Positions 15,139 through 24,910 of a DNA stretch of 64,000 nt are shown here, piece after piece. Origin of the DNA: Methylophaga thalassica MP (GTDB taxonomy: Bacteria; Pseudomonadota; Gammaproteobacteria; Nitrosococcales; Methylophagaceae); NCBI RefSeq assembly GCF_000214595.1, contig NZ_AFIG01000001.1, forward strand, positions 830,001 to 894,000. The letters run 5' to 3'. The first letter of the stretch is position 1; every line of letters begins with the position of its first letter. The translations under genes and the position numbers were made by a program. The notes beneath the pieces were generated by a model. That model made no database searches and was not told the origin of the DNA. It saw only the letters and a program-made list of their open reading frames with translations.

Positions 15139-16245
15139 ATGGCTTCTGCTGAATTTTATATGGCAAGAGCCATTGAGCTTGCCAAAAACGGACTTTATAC
15201 CACTGACCCTAATCCTCGTGTTGGCTGTGTCATTGTCAAAGATAATCAGATTGTTGGTGAAGGCTGGCATCAACGAGCTGGCGAAGGTCATGCGGAAGTG
15301 AATGCACTGCACCAGGCTGGTGAAAAAGCCAAAGGTGCTGATTGTTACGTTACGCTTGAGCCATGCAGTCATTACGGTCGAACTCCTCCCTGTGCTGATG
15401 CCCTAGTTAATGCTGGTGTTAAACGTGTATTTATAGCGATGACCGATCCTAATCCGGTGGTGTCAGGTTCAGGCATACACCGTTTAAGAGAGGCTGGCAT
15501 CGAAGTGCATACCAAGCTGTTGAGTTCAGAGTCTGAGAAGCTCAATCCCGGTTTTTTGTATCGTATGCGCTATGGTCGTCCATACATTAGAAGTAAAGTC
15601 GCGATGAGTCTGGATGGTCGCACAGCGATGGCTTCTGGTGAAAGTAAATGGATAACCGGACCGAAAGCCAGACTCGATGTACAAAAACTACGTGCACGCA
15701 GTTCAGCCATCATGACCGGTATCGGTACAATCCTCGCGGATAATCCGCAATTGAATGTGCGTTTTTCACCATCAGATGACAACTGGTATCCTTCTGGACA
15801 GAAAGTCAGACAGCCACTCAAAATTGTGGTTGATAGTGAGGGACGACTGCCGGCTGATGCTCAAATTCTTAAAGAAGGTAAAGTGCTGGTAATTACCGCA
15901 AAAGATATTGCTGTAGCTGATACGGCTGAATGTCTGGTGCTGCCATCATCTGATAATAATATAGATTTGAATGCATTGATGGCTGTTTTGGCCCAGCGAG
16001 AAATAAATGAGTTAATGGTTGAGGCAGGTGGTGTTTTGAATGGTGCCTTATTGAAAGCGGGTTTAATTGATGAGTTAATTATCTACATGGCACCTAAAAT
16101 TATGGGTGATATGGCTCGCGGCCTGTTTCATTTACCAGATATGGTGTCGATGGCTCAGAATCTTTCTTTAGAAATTGATGATATTCGTGCAGTGGGAAAA
16201 GATTGGCGTATCACTGCAAAACCCATATATAGCGAGGAATCTTAA
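15139..16245 (+). CDS. ribD: Bifunctional riboflavin deaminase/reductase RibD
   Basis: Converts the pyrimidine product of GTP cyclohydrolase II by deamination and then ribosyl reduction in riboflavin synthesis. The 368-residue protein has the N-terminal zinc deaminase domain with H51, E53 (GHAEVNAL), C76 and C85 (PCSHYGRTPPC), then the reductase domain from about 145 (SKVAMSLDGRTAMASGESKWITG type signature). The start ATG is preceded by AGAGAG. About 105 nt separate it from nrdR, so it may have its own promoter. ribE follows after 3 nt. Confidence 0.97.
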   Translation: MASAEFYMARAIELAKNGLYTTDPNPRVGCVIVKDNQIVGEGWHQRAGEGHAEVNALHQAGEKAKGADCYVTLEPCSHYGRTPPCADALVNAGVKRVFIAMTDPNPVVSGSGIHRLREAGIEVHTKLLSSESEKLNPGFLYRMRYGRPYIRSKVAMSLDGRTAMASGESKWITGPKARLDVQKLRARSSAIMTGIGTILADNPQLNVRFSPSDDNWYPSGQKVRQPLKIVVDSEGRLPADAQILKEGKVLVITAKDIAVADTAECLVLPSSDNNIDLNALMAVLAQREINELMVEAGGVLNGALLKAGLIDELIIYMAPKIMGDMARGLFHLPDMVSMAQNLSLEIDDIRAVGKDWRITAKPIYSEES

Positions 16246-16248
16246 TTC

Positions 16249-16869
16249 ATGTTTACCGGTATCATAGCGGCTATTGGTCAGGTTACTTCCGTTACTCCAA
16301 GTGGTGGTGATATGAGGCTAAAAGTGGCGACCCAGAAGTTAGATCTGTCTGATGTTTCTCTCGGGGATAGTATTGCGACTAATGGTGTTTGTCTGACAGT
16401 GGTTGAGTTGGATGAAGCTCACGTCAGCTTTGATGTGTCCAAAGAAAGCCTTGAGCGTACCGCACTTTCCCAAATTACGGCTGGGTCGTCTGTCAATCTT
16501 GAAAAAGCGCTGGCTGTTGGTGACCGCCTTGGTGGACATATGGTTAGCGGCCATGTCGATGGTTTAGGTAAGGTGTTACAACTGACACCATCAGCACGAT
16601 CTGTTCAGTTTCGTATTGAAGTGCCAGCTAATCTGGAACGTTATGTTGCTGAAAAGGGCTCTATTACCATTGACGGCGTGAGTCTTACTGTCAATCAGGT
16701 CGGGCCAGGCTGGTTTGACATCAATATTATTCCTCATACGATGCAGGAAACTATCATTAAAGTATACAACGTTGGCACTATGGTCAATTTAGAAGTTGAT
16801 TTGATTGCCCGTTATTTAGAACGTTTATTACCTGGCCAGTCGTCAGATTTTGTCAATGAAACACTGTAA
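16249..16869 (+). CDS. ribE: Riboflavin synthase alpha chain
   Basis: Dismutates two 6,7-dimethyl-8-ribityllumazine molecules to riboflavin. The 206-residue protein starts with the diagnostic MFTGIIAAIG and contains two tandem lumazine-binding domains (about 1-95 and 96-195), each with the G-D-S/VSLTV and NLE pattern. It is often named ribC in E. coli. The gene lies between ribD and ribB in an evident operon. Confidence 0.96.
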   Translation: MFTGIIAAIGQVTSVTPSGGDMRLKVATQKLDLSDVSLGDSIATNGVCLTVVELDEAHVSFDVSKESLERTALSQITAGSSVNLEKALAVGDRLGGHMVSGHVDGLGKVLQLTPSARSVQFRIEVPANLERYVAEKGSITIDGVSLTVNQVGPGWFDINIIPHTMQETIIKVYNVGTMVNLEVDLIARYLERLLPGQSSDFVNETL

Positions 16870-16889
16870 AACACGGTTATACATCTAAT

Positions 16890-18011
16890 ATGCAACTTAA
16901 TAGCACTGAAGAGATTATCGAGGATCTGAGACAAGGAAAAATGGTTATCATCATGGATGATGAAGATCGTGAAAATGAGGGTGACCTCATTATGGCCGCA
17001 GAAAAAGTGACGCCAGAAGCGATTAATTTTATGGCACGGTTTGGGCGTGGTCTGATTTGTCTGACACTAACGGAAAATCGTTGTCGTGAATTACGTTTGC
17101 CTCTGATGGTAAGTGATAACCAGACGCCATACTCAACTAATTTTACGGTGTCAATTGAAGCCGCAGCAGGGGTGACCACCGGTATTTCAGCGGCCGATCG
17201 AGCGTTGACCGTGCAAGTCGCCGTTGATCCTGATTCACGCCCAGAAGATTTGGTTCAACCAGGCCATATTTTCCCATTAAAAGCGCAACCGGGTGGCGTG
17301 TTAACTCGTGCGGGTCATACGGAAGCAGGTTGCGATTTAGCTCAGCTTGCCGGATTGTCTCCAGCGGCAGTGATTGTCGAAATCTTAAATGATGATGGCA
17401 GTATGGCCAGACGTCCGGACTTAGAGACTTTTGCCCAAACACATAATCTGAAAATCGGTACGATTGCTGACCTGATAAGTTATCGACTCGAAAATGAAAT
17501 GACCGTAGAAAAGTTATCTCAATGTCAGTTTCCTACAGAATACGGCGACTTCCAGCTTTTCAGCTTTCAGGACTCAGTCAACTCACAAGTGCATCTGGCG
17601 TTGACGTATGGTGATATTCAACCTGATGAGGAAACTATCGTACGTGTACATATGGCCGATCCACTCAGTGATATTCTAGGTTCAGTAAGAGAGCCCTCAC
17701 ATTGGCCAGTCCCACAAGTACTGAAAAAAATACAACAAGCTGGAAAAGGCGTTTTGGTGGTGTTGCGCTTGCCAGCACAGAATAAACAATTAGCAGCCAA
17801 AATTGCACGTTATGAACGGGAAGACCGTGATGAAAGTCCTTTGCCCGTCAAAAGTGGTTGGGACTTACGTACGTTTGGTGTCGGAGCACAAATTCTGTCT
17901 GCATTAGGCGTTAAAAAAATGCGAGTGATGGGTACGCCGACAAAATTAACGGGTGTCTCAGGCTTTGGTCTTGAGCTAGCTGGTTATCTGGAAGCCGATG
18001 AGACTGAATAA
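16890..18011 (+). CDS. ribB: 3,4-dihydroxy-2-butanone-4-phosphate synthase with degenerate GTP cyclohydrolase II domain
   Basis: The N-terminal half (about 1-205) is a full DHBP synthase that makes the four-carbon unit of riboflavin from ribulose 5-phosphate; [11 protein letters not shown] at 23-33 and [17 protein letters not shown] are intact. The C-terminal half (about 206-373) is related to GTP cyclohydrolase II. The zinc-binding cysteines of true RibA (the CLTGD...LRCDCG region) are absent; the aligned stretch reads [19 protein letters not shown] infer the tail is not a cyclohydrolase, as in known RibBX-type proteins. A separate RibA is therefore predicted elsewhere. The next genes are lpxB and rnhB; ribH and nusB, the usual neighbours, are not here. 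Confidence 0.93.
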   Translation: MQLNSTEEIIEDLRQGKMVIIMDDEDRENEGDLIMAAEKVTPEAINFMARFGRGLICLTLTENRCRELRLPLMVSDNQTPYSTNFTVSIEAAAGVTTGISAADRALTVQVAVDPDSRPEDLVQPGHIFPLKAQPGGVLTRAGHTEAGCDLAQLAGLSPAAVIVEILNDDGSMARRPDLETFAQTHNLKIGTIADLISYRLENEMTVEKLSQCQFPTEYGDFQLFSFQDSVNSQVHLALTYGDIQPDEETIVRVHMADPLSDILGSVREPSHWPVPQVLKKIQQAGKGVLVVLRLPAQNKQLAAKIARYEREDRDESPLPVKSGWDLRTFGVGAQILSALGVKKMRVMGTPTKLTGVSGFGLELAGYLEADETE

Positions 18012-18013
18012 GC

Positions 18014-19156
18014 ATGCCTGAATTATTTGTAGTGGCGGGCGAGGCCTCTGGCGATGCTCATGCAGGCCGAATGTTAAAGGCCTTAAAACAACAAAGGCCT
18101 GATATTGTTGTTTCTGGCATTGGTGGCGATACCATGCGCGATGCCGGTGTTGAGATTGTTACTGATTTCGCTGAGCTGGCTGTTATGGGGCTGGTGGAAG
18201 TCATTAAACGTTATGCTCATATCAAAGCCATTTTTGATAAAACTGTCGAGCATTTAGCCACAAATAAACCGGATGCATTAATTTTAGTGGATTACCCGGG
18301 TTTTAATCTAAAACTGGCTAAAAAGGCTCATGAACTGGGTATCCCGGTTATTTACTACATTAGCCCTAAAATATGGGCATGGCGTGCCGGCCGGATTAAA
18401 GCGATAAAACGTTATGTCGATTTGATGCTGGTTTTATTTCCCTTTGAACAGACACTCTATGAAAAAGCGAGTGTGCCGGTAAAATGCGTTGGTCATCCCT
18501 TAGTCGATGCCGTGCACTCAGACTTGACCTCTTCACAAGCAAAGTCTCACTTTTCACTTGATGAAAATGCGCCGGTATTGGGTTTGTTTCCCGGCAGTCG
18601 TCGTAGTGAAGTTGAGGCTTTATTACCAGTAATGTTAGCGACAGCTGAACATATTCAACAACGTGACAGTTCTATACAGGTTATTTTACCTTTGGCACCG
18701 GGATTAGAAAGGGCATTGATAGAGCCCTTTTTGTCACAAACAGCGGTAAAAGTGAAAGTCATTTCCGGTGAGTTTTATGATGTCGTTCGAAGTTGTGATG
18801 CGATTGTTGCTGCGTCGGGTACGGTGACGCTGGAAATTGCCTTGTTGGGTATTCCGCATTTGATTACTTATCGAGTTGCACCGCTGACTTATCACATACT
18901 TAAACGACTGGTGAAAATTCCCTATGTCGGCTTGTGTAATATTGTGACTGGAGAAAATGTGGTCACCGAATTATTACAAAAGCAGGTTTCCGTTTCAGAA
19001 TTAGCCCCCCGATTGCTGTATTTCTTAACAGCCGCGGATGCTAAACAAAACGCTGAATCTGTTCAGCAACAAGTGTTTAAGGCGTTAGGGCCTTCCGGTG
19101 GCGCTGAGAATGCAGCAAAAGCAGTTATCTCGTTTATTGATGCTAAATCGTCATGA
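18014..19156 (+). CDS. lpxB: Lipid-A-disaccharide synthase
   Basis: Family 19 glycosyltransferase that condenses UDP-2,3-diacylglucosamine with lipid X at the inner membrane to form the lipid A disaccharide. The 380-residue protein has the N-terminal [13 protein letters not shown] motif and the later [12 protein letters not shown] motif. The start lies 2 nt after the ribB stop. Its stop overlaps rnhB (ATGA). lpxB-rnhB is a common pair, though lpxD, fabZ and lpxA are not next to it here. Confidence 0.96.
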   Translation: MPELFVVAGEASGDAHAGRMLKALKQQRPDIVVSGIGGDTMRDAGVEIVTDFAELAVMGLVEVIKRYAHIKAIFDKTVEHLATNKPDALILVDYPGFNLKLAKKAHELGIPVIYYISPKIWAWRAGRIKAIKRYVDLMLVLFPFEQTLYEKASVPVKCVGHPLVDAVHSDLTSSQAKSHFSLDENAPVLGLFPGSRRSEVEALLPVMLATAEHIQQRDSSIQVILPLAPGLERALIEPFLSQTAVKVKVISGEFYDVVRSCDAIVAASGTVTLEIALLGIPHLITYRVAPLTYHILKRLVKIPYVGLCNIVTGENVVTELLQKQVSVSELAPRLLYFLTAADAKQNAESVQQQVFKALGPSGGAENAAKAVISFIDAKSS

Positions 19157-19728
19157 TAGAGACCATTTACGTTGCCGGAGTGGATGAGGTTGGGCGTGGT
19201 CCTCTGGCGGGTCCGGTGGTGACGGCTGCAGTCATTCTTGACCCACAAAACCCTATAGCAGGCTTGGCAGACTCAAAAAAGCTCACTGAAAAACGAAGAG
19301 AATTTTTGGTGCCACTGATTCAAAAGCATGCTCTGGCATGGGCCATGGGCAGAGCTGAACCAGAAGAAATTGATGAGCTAAATATCTTACAGGCGAGTTT
19401 ATTGGCAATGAAAAGGGCTGTTGAAGCCCTATCAATTTCACCTGAACATGTGCTTGTTGATGGTATCCATGCACCCAAACTGAATTGCCCGGTAACAACA
19501 ATTATCAAAGGTGATCAATCTGAGCCTGCCATTGCTGCCGCTTCAATCTTAGCTAAAGTCGCACGGGATCAGGAAATGGTGGCACTGGATAATGTGTATC
19601 CTGGTTATGGTTTTGCCAAACATAAAGGTTATCCAACCAAGCAGCATCAACAAGCCCTTCTCAGTTTGGGGGTAACCGATATTCATAGACGTTCTTTTGG
19701 TCCTGTGCAGGCTGCCTTATTATCATGA
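19153..19728 (+). CDS. rnhB: Ribonuclease HII
   Basis: Cleaves RNA in RNA-DNA hybrids and at single ribonucleotides in DNA. The 191-residue protein begins with the active-site motif [15 protein letters not shown] (D11, E12) and contains [13 protein letters not shown]-like [10 protein letters not shown], and [17 protein letters not shown] at 19153 overlaps the lpxB stop by 4 nt. Confidence 0.96.
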   Translation: MIETIYVAGVDEVGRGPLAGPVVTAAVILDPQNPIAGLADSKKLTEKRREFLVPLIQKHALAWAMGRAEPEEIDELNILQASLLAMKRAVEALSISPEHVLVDGIHAPKLNCPVTTIIKGDQSEPAIAAASILAKVARDQEMVALDNVYPGYGFAKHKGYPTKQHQQALLSLGVTDIHRRSFGPVQAALLS

Positions 19729-19783
19729 TGTTCGATGATATAAATCATAGAAATGCTAATGAGCATGGTATTATTCAAAGCTT

Positions 19784-21148
19784 ATGCTGTCGTTAAATAA
19801 AATCTTCAACAAATTGGTGAGAGGCAAAAGCGGTCAAGATCCACAACAAGGGCGCGAACCGTTAATTATCCCTCGTAGCGAACACACAATTTCGCGTAAA
19901 CAGATTAGCCAACATGCGCTCAAGGTATTGTATACCTTGAAAGAGGCGGGTTATGAGGCTTACCTGGTGGGTGGTTGTGTTCGTGATTTATTACTTGGCT
20001 ATGAGCCAAAAGACTTTGATGTCGCCACGAATGCTTCTCCTGAGCAAGTACATAAATTGTTTAAACGTAGCCAACTGATTGGCAGACGTTTCAAACTGGT
20101 GCATGTCAGGTTTGGACGCGAGGTCATTGAAGTTGCCACATTCAGAGCTCCCCCTGAAGCTAAACAGCATGTTGATACCCAAGGTCGCATCATGCAGGAC
20201 AATGTTTACGGCACTTTAGAGCAGGATGCCTGGCGTCGCGACTTTACGATTAATGCCCTTTATTACAATATTAAAGACTTCTCTATTATTGATTATACCG
20301 GTGGGATGGCTGATCTTAATGCTGGCCTTATCCGTTTAATTGGTGACGTGGAAACACGTTATCGGGAAGATCCTGTACGCATGTTAAGGGCCTGCCGCTT
20401 TTTGGCTAAGCTGGGTCTAAAACTGGATAAACAGACGGAACAGGGCATTTTTGACTGGGCACATTTGATTAGAGATATCCCTCCGGCACGATTGTTTGAT
20501 GAAACACTCAAACTATACCTGAGCGGCCAAGCGGGGATGACTCATGATTTACTTTGTCATTACGGCCTGTTTGAACATCTGTACCCTCAAACAGCTGCTT
20601 TATTACATGAAGAGCAAGACGGCTATCCAAGAACAATGCTGATGAAAGCATTAGAGAACACAGATATCCGTATTGCTGCTGATAAACCGGTTACACCAGC
20701 ATTTTTATTCGCAGCGATTTTATGGGAACCGGTGAGACAACGAACCTTATTGCTGATGACAAACGGCATGCCAGAAATTCCAGCGATGCAGCGAGCGTCG
20801 TCAGAAATTATTGGTGAGCAGATCCAACGTGTTGCTATTCCAAAGCGTTATAGTCTGGTAACGCGTGATATATGGACTTTACAGCCCCGATTATTGAAGC
20901 GTCAGGGGAAAAGGGCATACAGAACCTTATTACATCCAAAGTTTCGCGCTGGATATGACTTTTTAGCATTACGTGCAGAGTCTGGTGAACCGTTGAACGA
21001 ACCTGTCGATTGGTGGACAAAATTTCAGGCTGAAACAGCCACTCAGCAGCAGGTAATGGTTGATTCGCTGGGTAAAGAGAGCAGTGTAAAAAAGCCCCGC
21101 CGTCGACGTCGAAGACGACCAGCAGCAAAAAAAACGGAACAGAATTAA
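19784..21148 (+). CDS. pcnB: Poly(A) polymerase I
   Basis: Adds poly(A) tails to RNA 3' ends, promoting decay. The 454-residue protein has the class II nucleotidyltransferase signature LVGGCVRDLLLG (61-72) with catalytic D78 and D80 in DFDVAT, and the RRFKLVHV segment. The C-terminus carries an Arg/Lys-rich tail (KKPRRRRRRRPAAKK) typical of PcnB and absent from CCA-adding enzymes. The start ATG is 55 nt after rnhB. Its TAA overlaps the folK ATG. Confidence 0.94.
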   Translation: MLSLNKIFNKLVRGKSGQDPQQGREPLIIPRSEHTISRKQISQHALKVLYTLKEAGYEAYLVGGCVRDLLLGYEPKDFDVATNASPEQVHKLFKRSQLIGRRFKLVHVRFGREVIEVATFRAPPEAKQHVDTQGRIMQDNVYGTLEQDAWRRDFTINALYYNIKDFSIIDYTGGMADLNAGLIRLIGDVETRYREDPVRMLRACRFLAKLGLKLDKQTEQGIFDWAHLIRDIPPARLFDETLKLYLSGQAGMTHDLLCHYGLFEHLYPQTAALLHEEQDGYPRTMLMKALENTDIRIAADKPVTPAFLFAAILWEPVRQRTLLLMTNGMPEIPAMQRASSEIIGEQIQRVAIPKRYSLVTRDIWTLQPRLLKRQGKRAYRTLLHPKFRAGYDFLALRAESGEPLNEPVDWWTKFQAETATQQQVMVDSLGKESSVKKPRRRRRRRPAAKKTEQN

Positions 21149-21636
21149 TGCAGGTGTTTATCGGATTGGGAAGTAATTTAGACGACCCGCAAACGCAAAT
21201 TTTGACAGCGATTGACGATATAAAAAAACTCGACAACACGCGTCTAATCAAACAATCATCGCTTTATCATAGCCCGCCAATGGGACCCCAGGATCAGCCT
21301 GATTATGTGAATGCTGTTGTCGAGGTGGACACAGGATTGCCGCCGCATGTATTGCTTGATAACCTGCAAAAACTTGAACAAAAGCACGGAAGAATAAAAA
21401 AGCGACATTGGGGTGAACGTACGCTGGATCTGGATATTTTGCTTTATTCTAATCTGATGATCGATGATGAACGATTAAAAGTCCCGCATCCTGGCTTAAC
21501 AGAACGTGCTTTTGTGGTGTACCCATTAGCTGAAATTGCTGCTGATATCACTATCCCTGGTAAAGGTGATTTAGCAACCATAAAGCAAGATTGTCCTTTG
21601 GATGGATTGAGAAAAGTGGAAATGCATAAACAATGA
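21148..21636 (+). CDS. folK: 6-hydroxymethyl-7,8-dihydropterin pyrophosphokinase
   Basis: Transfers pyrophosphate from ATP to hydroxymethyldihydropterin in folate synthesis. The 162-residue protein has FIGLGSNLDDP at the N-terminus, the SSLYHSPPMGPQDQPDYVNAV loop and the signature RHWGERTLDLDILLY that binds Mg-ATP. The ATG overlaps the pcnB stop by 1 nt, and its own stop overlaps the next gene (ATGA). pcnB-folK-(dNK)-panB-panC is a recurrent order in gammaproteobacteria. Confidence 0.96.
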   Translation: MQVFIGLGSNLDDPQTQILTAIDDIKKLDNTRLIKQSSLYHSPPMGPQDQPDYVNAVVEVDTGLPPHVLLDNLQKLEQKHGRIKKRHWGERTLDLDILLYSNLMIDDERLKVPHPGLTERAFVVYPLAEIAADITIPGKGDLATIKQDCPLDGLRKVEMHKQ

Positions 21637-22292
21637 ATCACTCGCTAACACATCGTTATATTGTGGTTGAAGGCCCCATCGGCGTGGGTAAAACCCATTT
21701 AGTGAAACGTTTGGCCGAGAGTTTTTCTGGTTCGGTTTTACTTGAGCAGCCTGAACAAAATCCCTTTCTGGAAAAATTTTATCTGTATCCGAAACAGTCT
21801 GCTTTACCTACGCAGTTGAGCTTTCTGATGCAGCGAGTCAAATTGGGTAAGTCACTAAATCAGGATGATTTATTCAATGATTTGCATATCGCTGATTTTA
21901 TGGTGGAAAAGGACAAATTATTTGCTCAAATTTCCCTGGATGACGATGAGTTAGCTTTATACAATATGGTCTATGATAATTTGACTTTGCATCATAGAAC
22001 GCCTGATTTAGTCATCTATCTACAAGCCTCTTTACCTGTACTAAAATCGCGGATTGCTCAGCGTGGCATTAGTTATGAACAACATGTAGAAGAAGGCTAT
22101 CTGAAACGTTTAGCCGATACTTATGCCGATTTTTTCCATTATTACGATGCGTCACCCCTTTTAATTGTCAACGCGGAGCAGATCGATTTGGTGAACGGTG
22201 ATCAGGACTACCTGCAATTACTCGAACAAATCTGTAGCATTCAAAGTGGTCGTCATTATTACAATCCTTTGCCCGTCTCAGAGAAGAAATAA
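21633..22292 (+). CDS. Deoxynucleoside kinase family protein
   Basis: A 219-residue kinase of the deoxyadenosine/deoxycytidine kinase family, predicted to phosphorylate deoxynucleosides with ATP. The P-loop GPIGVGKT lies at 14-21. An E-Q-P motif (LLEQPEQNPFLEKFY) follows, then a DLVIYLQASLPVLKSRIAQRG region containing the arginine-rich lid. Such kinases are common in this position between folK and panB in gammaproteobacteria, but the physiological substrate is usually not established. It overlaps folK by 4 nt and panB starts 2 nt after its stop. Confidence 0.88.
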   Translation: MNHSLTHRYIVVEGPIGVGKTHLVKRLAESFSGSVLLEQPEQNPFLEKFYLYPKQSALPTQLSFLMQRVKLGKSLNQDDLFNDLHIADFMVEKDKLFAQISLDDDELALYNMVYDNLTLHHRTPDLVIYLQASLPVLKSRIAQRGISYEQHVEEGYLKRLADTYADFFHYYDASPLLIVNAEQIDLVNGDQDYLQLLEQICSIQSGRHYYNPLPVSEKK

Positions 22293-22294
22293 TC

Positions 22295-23089
22295 ATGAGC
22301 CGTATTAGCCTTAAACATCTGCGTCAAATGAAAGTGGCGCAGGAAAAAATCGCTGTTCTGACAGCATATGATGCCAGTTTCAGTTATGCGCTTGAGCAAG
22401 CCGGTGTCGATATTCTGCTGGTAGGTGATTCGCTGGGTATGGTGATCCAGGGCCAGGAAAGTACTGTTCCTGTCAGTGTTGACGATATTATTTATCACAC
22501 AGCCAATGTTATCCGTGGCAGCGATAAATTATTCGTTATTGCTGATATGCCATTTATGAGTTATGCCAATCCAGACCAAGCTATCAAAAACGCCGCACGA
22601 CTAATGGCCGAAGGTGGAGCGCAGATGGTCAAACTTGAAGGCGGGGCGGTCATCATTGAGACAGTGAAACAACTCACTGCGCGGGGTATCCCTGTTTGTG
22701 GACACCTGGGATTATTACCTCAATCAGTTCACCGCTTAGGTGGTTATATTGTGCAGGGTCGTGAGACAGCGGCGGCTGAAGAATTGATCGCCGATGCTAT
22801 CAGTTTGCAAGAAGCTGGAGCAGATATGTTGGTGTTGGAATGTGTACCGGCGACCTTAGGTGCGGTAGTCAGTAAACAATTGGATATTCCTGTTATCGGT
22901 ATTGGTGCAGGCAGTGACTGTGATGGTCAAGTGCTGGTGGTATATGACATGCTGGGCTTAACGCCTGGAAAACGTCCACGCTTCAGTCATGACTTTTTAG
23001 CTGATACAGGCTCAATACAATCGGCCATTGCCTCCTACGTGAAATCAGTGAAATCTGGTGCGTTTCCAAATGCGGAGCAGCAATTCTAA
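22295..23089 (+). CDS. panB: 3-methyl-2-oxobutanoate hydroxymethyltransferase
   Basis: First committed enzyme of pantothenate synthesis; uses 5,10-methylene-THF to make ketopantoate. The 264-residue protein has LTAYDASFSYALEQAGVDILLVGDSLGMV, MVKLEGG, and GHLGLLPQSVHRLGGY, all typical. The one-carbon donor links it to glyA upstream. The stop overlaps the panC start. Confidence 0.97.
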   Translation: MSRISLKHLRQMKVAQEKIAVLTAYDASFSYALEQAGVDILLVGDSLGMVIQGQESTVPVSVDDIIYHTANVIRGSDKLFVIADMPFMSYANPDQAIKNAARLMAEGGAQMVKLEGGAVIIETVKQLTARGIPVCGHLGLLPQSVHRLGGYIVQGRETAAAEELIADAISLQEAGADMLVLECVPATLGAVVSKQLDIPVIGIGAGSDCDGQVLVVYDMLGLTPGKRPRFSHDFLADTGSIQSAIASYVKSVKSGAFPNAEQQF

Positions 23090-23943
23090 TGGCGATTGCA
23101 GAAAACCTGAGTGCATTAAAAACACGTATTAAAAGCTGGCGACAGCAAAATGAAGTGATTGCTTTTGTTCCGACGATGGGAAATCTGCATGAAGGGCATC
23201 TGTCGCTAGTACAAAAGGCACGTGAACTGGCAGACCGGGTTGTGGTGAGTATTTTTGTTAACCCGTTACAGTTCAATGATCAACAGGATTTGACGAATTA
23301 CCCGCGCACATTGAATGACGATGTTCAATTGCTGAGCGAGCTGGATTGTGAGCTTATTTTTACGCCGACAGAAGAGATGATCTATCCGAATGGCATGGCG
23401 TCACTAACAAAAGTCATTGTGCCTGGGTTTGATGATAAATTATGTGGTAAAGGTCGTCCTGGACATTTTGATGGCGTGGCAACCGTTGTGACAAAATTAT
23501 TCAATATGGTTCAGCCGGATATTGCGATTTTTGGCGAAAAAGATTATCAGCAATTAATGTTAATCAAAAAGCTGGTCGCTGATTTGAACTTAACGGTAGA
23601 TGTGATTGGCGTGCCCACAAGACGGCAGGATAGCGGGCTGGCAATGAGTTCCAGAAACACCTTATTAACTCAGAAACAGTTAGTGCAGGCGCCGTCTTTA
23701 TATAAAACACTGCTCGCCACTAAACACGCGATTGAAGAGCAGGGCGAGACCGATTTTTCTTTGCTGTGCGGACAAGCAAAACAGCAATTACAAGAAGCAG
23801 GTTTAGAACCTGAATATGTTGATATTCGCCGCGCAGAAGATTTAGAACTGGCCAATGCTAACGACAAACAGCTTCGCATTCTTGCTGCTGCACGGCTCGG
23901 TAGTGTCAGGCTAATAGATAATATTGCTTGTGACCTTGCCTGA
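23089..23943 (+). CDS. panC: Pantothenate synthetase (pantoate-beta-alanine ligase)
   Basis: ATP-dependent ligation of pantoate and beta-alanine. The 284-residue protein has the nucleotidyltransferase HIGH-like motif VPTMGNLHEGHLSLV, SIFVNPLQFN, GEKDYQQLMLIKK and the KMSKS-like SGLAMSSRN. Start and stop overlap with panB suggest translational coupling. beta-Alanine is made by panD just downstream. Confidence 0.97.
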   Translation: MAIAENLSALKTRIKSWRQQNEVIAFVPTMGNLHEGHLSLVQKARELADRVVVSIFVNPLQFNDQQDLTNYPRTLNDDVQLLSELDCELIFTPTEEMIYPNGMASLTKVIVPGFDDKLCGKGRPGHFDGVATVVTKLFNMVQPDIAIFGEKDYQQLMLIKKLVADLNLTVDVIGVPTRRQDSGLAMSSRNTLLTQKQLVQAPSLYKTLLATKHAIEEQGETDFSLLCGQAKQQLQEAGLEPEYVDIRRAEDLELANANDKQLRILAAARLGSVRLIDNIACDLA

Positions 23944-23994
23944 TTTTTCTTAAAAAGCGATAATATTGAGCTATTTCATAAGAACATTCTGGCT

Positions 23995-24375
23995 ATGCAA
24001 CTGACCTTTTTAAAAGCAAAATTACATCGTGCTTGCGTCACTCATTCCGAACTGGAATACGAGGGCTCGTGTGCAATTGATGGAAAGTTACTGGAAGCGG
24101 CCGGTATTCACGAATATGAGCAAATCCAGATTTATAACGTCGCTAATGGCGAACGCTTTACCACTTATGCGATTCGCGCTGAGGATGGCTCAAATATTAT
24201 CTCTGTCAATGGTGCCGCTGCGCACAAAGCTTCCCCGGGTGATCGTTTAATCATTTGTGCTTTTGTCACCTTAGATGCCAAAGAAGTCGAGAATTTCAAA
24301 CCTACTTTGGTTTATCTTGATGAAAACAACGATATTACGCATATGCGTCACGCCATTCCTGTTCAGGCTGCATAG
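23995..24375 (+). CDS. panD: Aspartate 1-decarboxylase proenzyme
   Basis: Pyruvoyl enzyme that makes beta-alanine from aspartate for pantothenate. The 126-residue proenzyme carries the self-processing site Gly24-Ser25 in YEGSCAID; Ser25 becomes the pyruvoyl group. Other conserved parts are [12 protein letters not shown] and [16 protein letters not shown]. The 51-nt gap after panC leaves room for a promoter, but cotranscription is likely. Confidence 0.97.
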   Translation: MQLTFLKAKLHRACVTHSELEYEGSCAIDGKLLEAAGIHEYEQIQIYNVANGERFTTYAIRAEDGSNIISVNGAAAHKASPGDRLIICAFVTLDAKEVENFKPTLVYLDENNDITHMRHAIPVQAA

Positions 24376-24397
24376 AAACACACGAGTTTAAATTCCC

Positions 24398-24910
24398 ATG
24401 GAAAGATTGTTTGAGAAAGCGCTCTGGAATAGCCGCTTTGTTGTTCTGACGGCGGTTATCGCCAGCCTGATAACTGCATTAGCAATGTTCTATATGGCAA
24501 CCGTTGATGTGTATTATTTAGTCACCCATCTGGGGCTTTATATGTCGCCTGATCTCATTGGTGAAGCACGGCAAGACTTTCGTGCTGAAACCGTTACACA
24601 TGTGGTTGAAGTGATTGATGGTTATCTACTAGCCACGGTTTTATTTATCTTTTCTCTTGGTTTGTATGAGCTGTTTATCAGCAAAATTGAAGAAGCAGAA
24701 GAGAGTGAGAACTCAAAAGTATTAGCTATCCATAGTTTAGATGATTTAAAAGCGCGTTTAGGTCGTGTTGTTCTGATGATTCTGATCGTTAACTTTTTCG
24801 AACATGCTATCAGTATGGACTTCCATGGACCTCTTGATTTGCTGGCTCTAGCTGCCGGTATTGGTCTCATCTCCTTAGCCTTATACTTCTCCCACGCTGA
24901 CGATCATTAA
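24398..24910 (+). CDS. YqhA/UPF0114 family membrane protein
   Basis: A 170-residue inner-membrane protein of unknown function. Hydrophobic segments are visible at about 14-36, 75-95, 124-138 and 146-166, and conserved features include ETVTHVVEVIDGYLLATVL and the acidic EEAEESEN loop. Only its family can be assigned. It sits between panD and the phosphate-box region. Confidence 0.85.
   Translation: MERLFEKALWNSRFVVLTAVIASLITALAMFYMATVDVYYLVTHLGLYMSPDLIGEARQDFRAETVTHVVEVIDGYLLATVLFIFSLGLYELFISKIEEAEESENSKVLAIHSLDDLKARLGRVVLMILIVNFFEHAISMDFHGPLDLLALAAGIGLISLALYFSHADDH

Noticed and set aside
17503-18011. Calling ribB a bifunctional RibBA
   Set aside because: The zinc cysteines and catalytic segment of GTP cyclohydrolase II are missing from the second domain.
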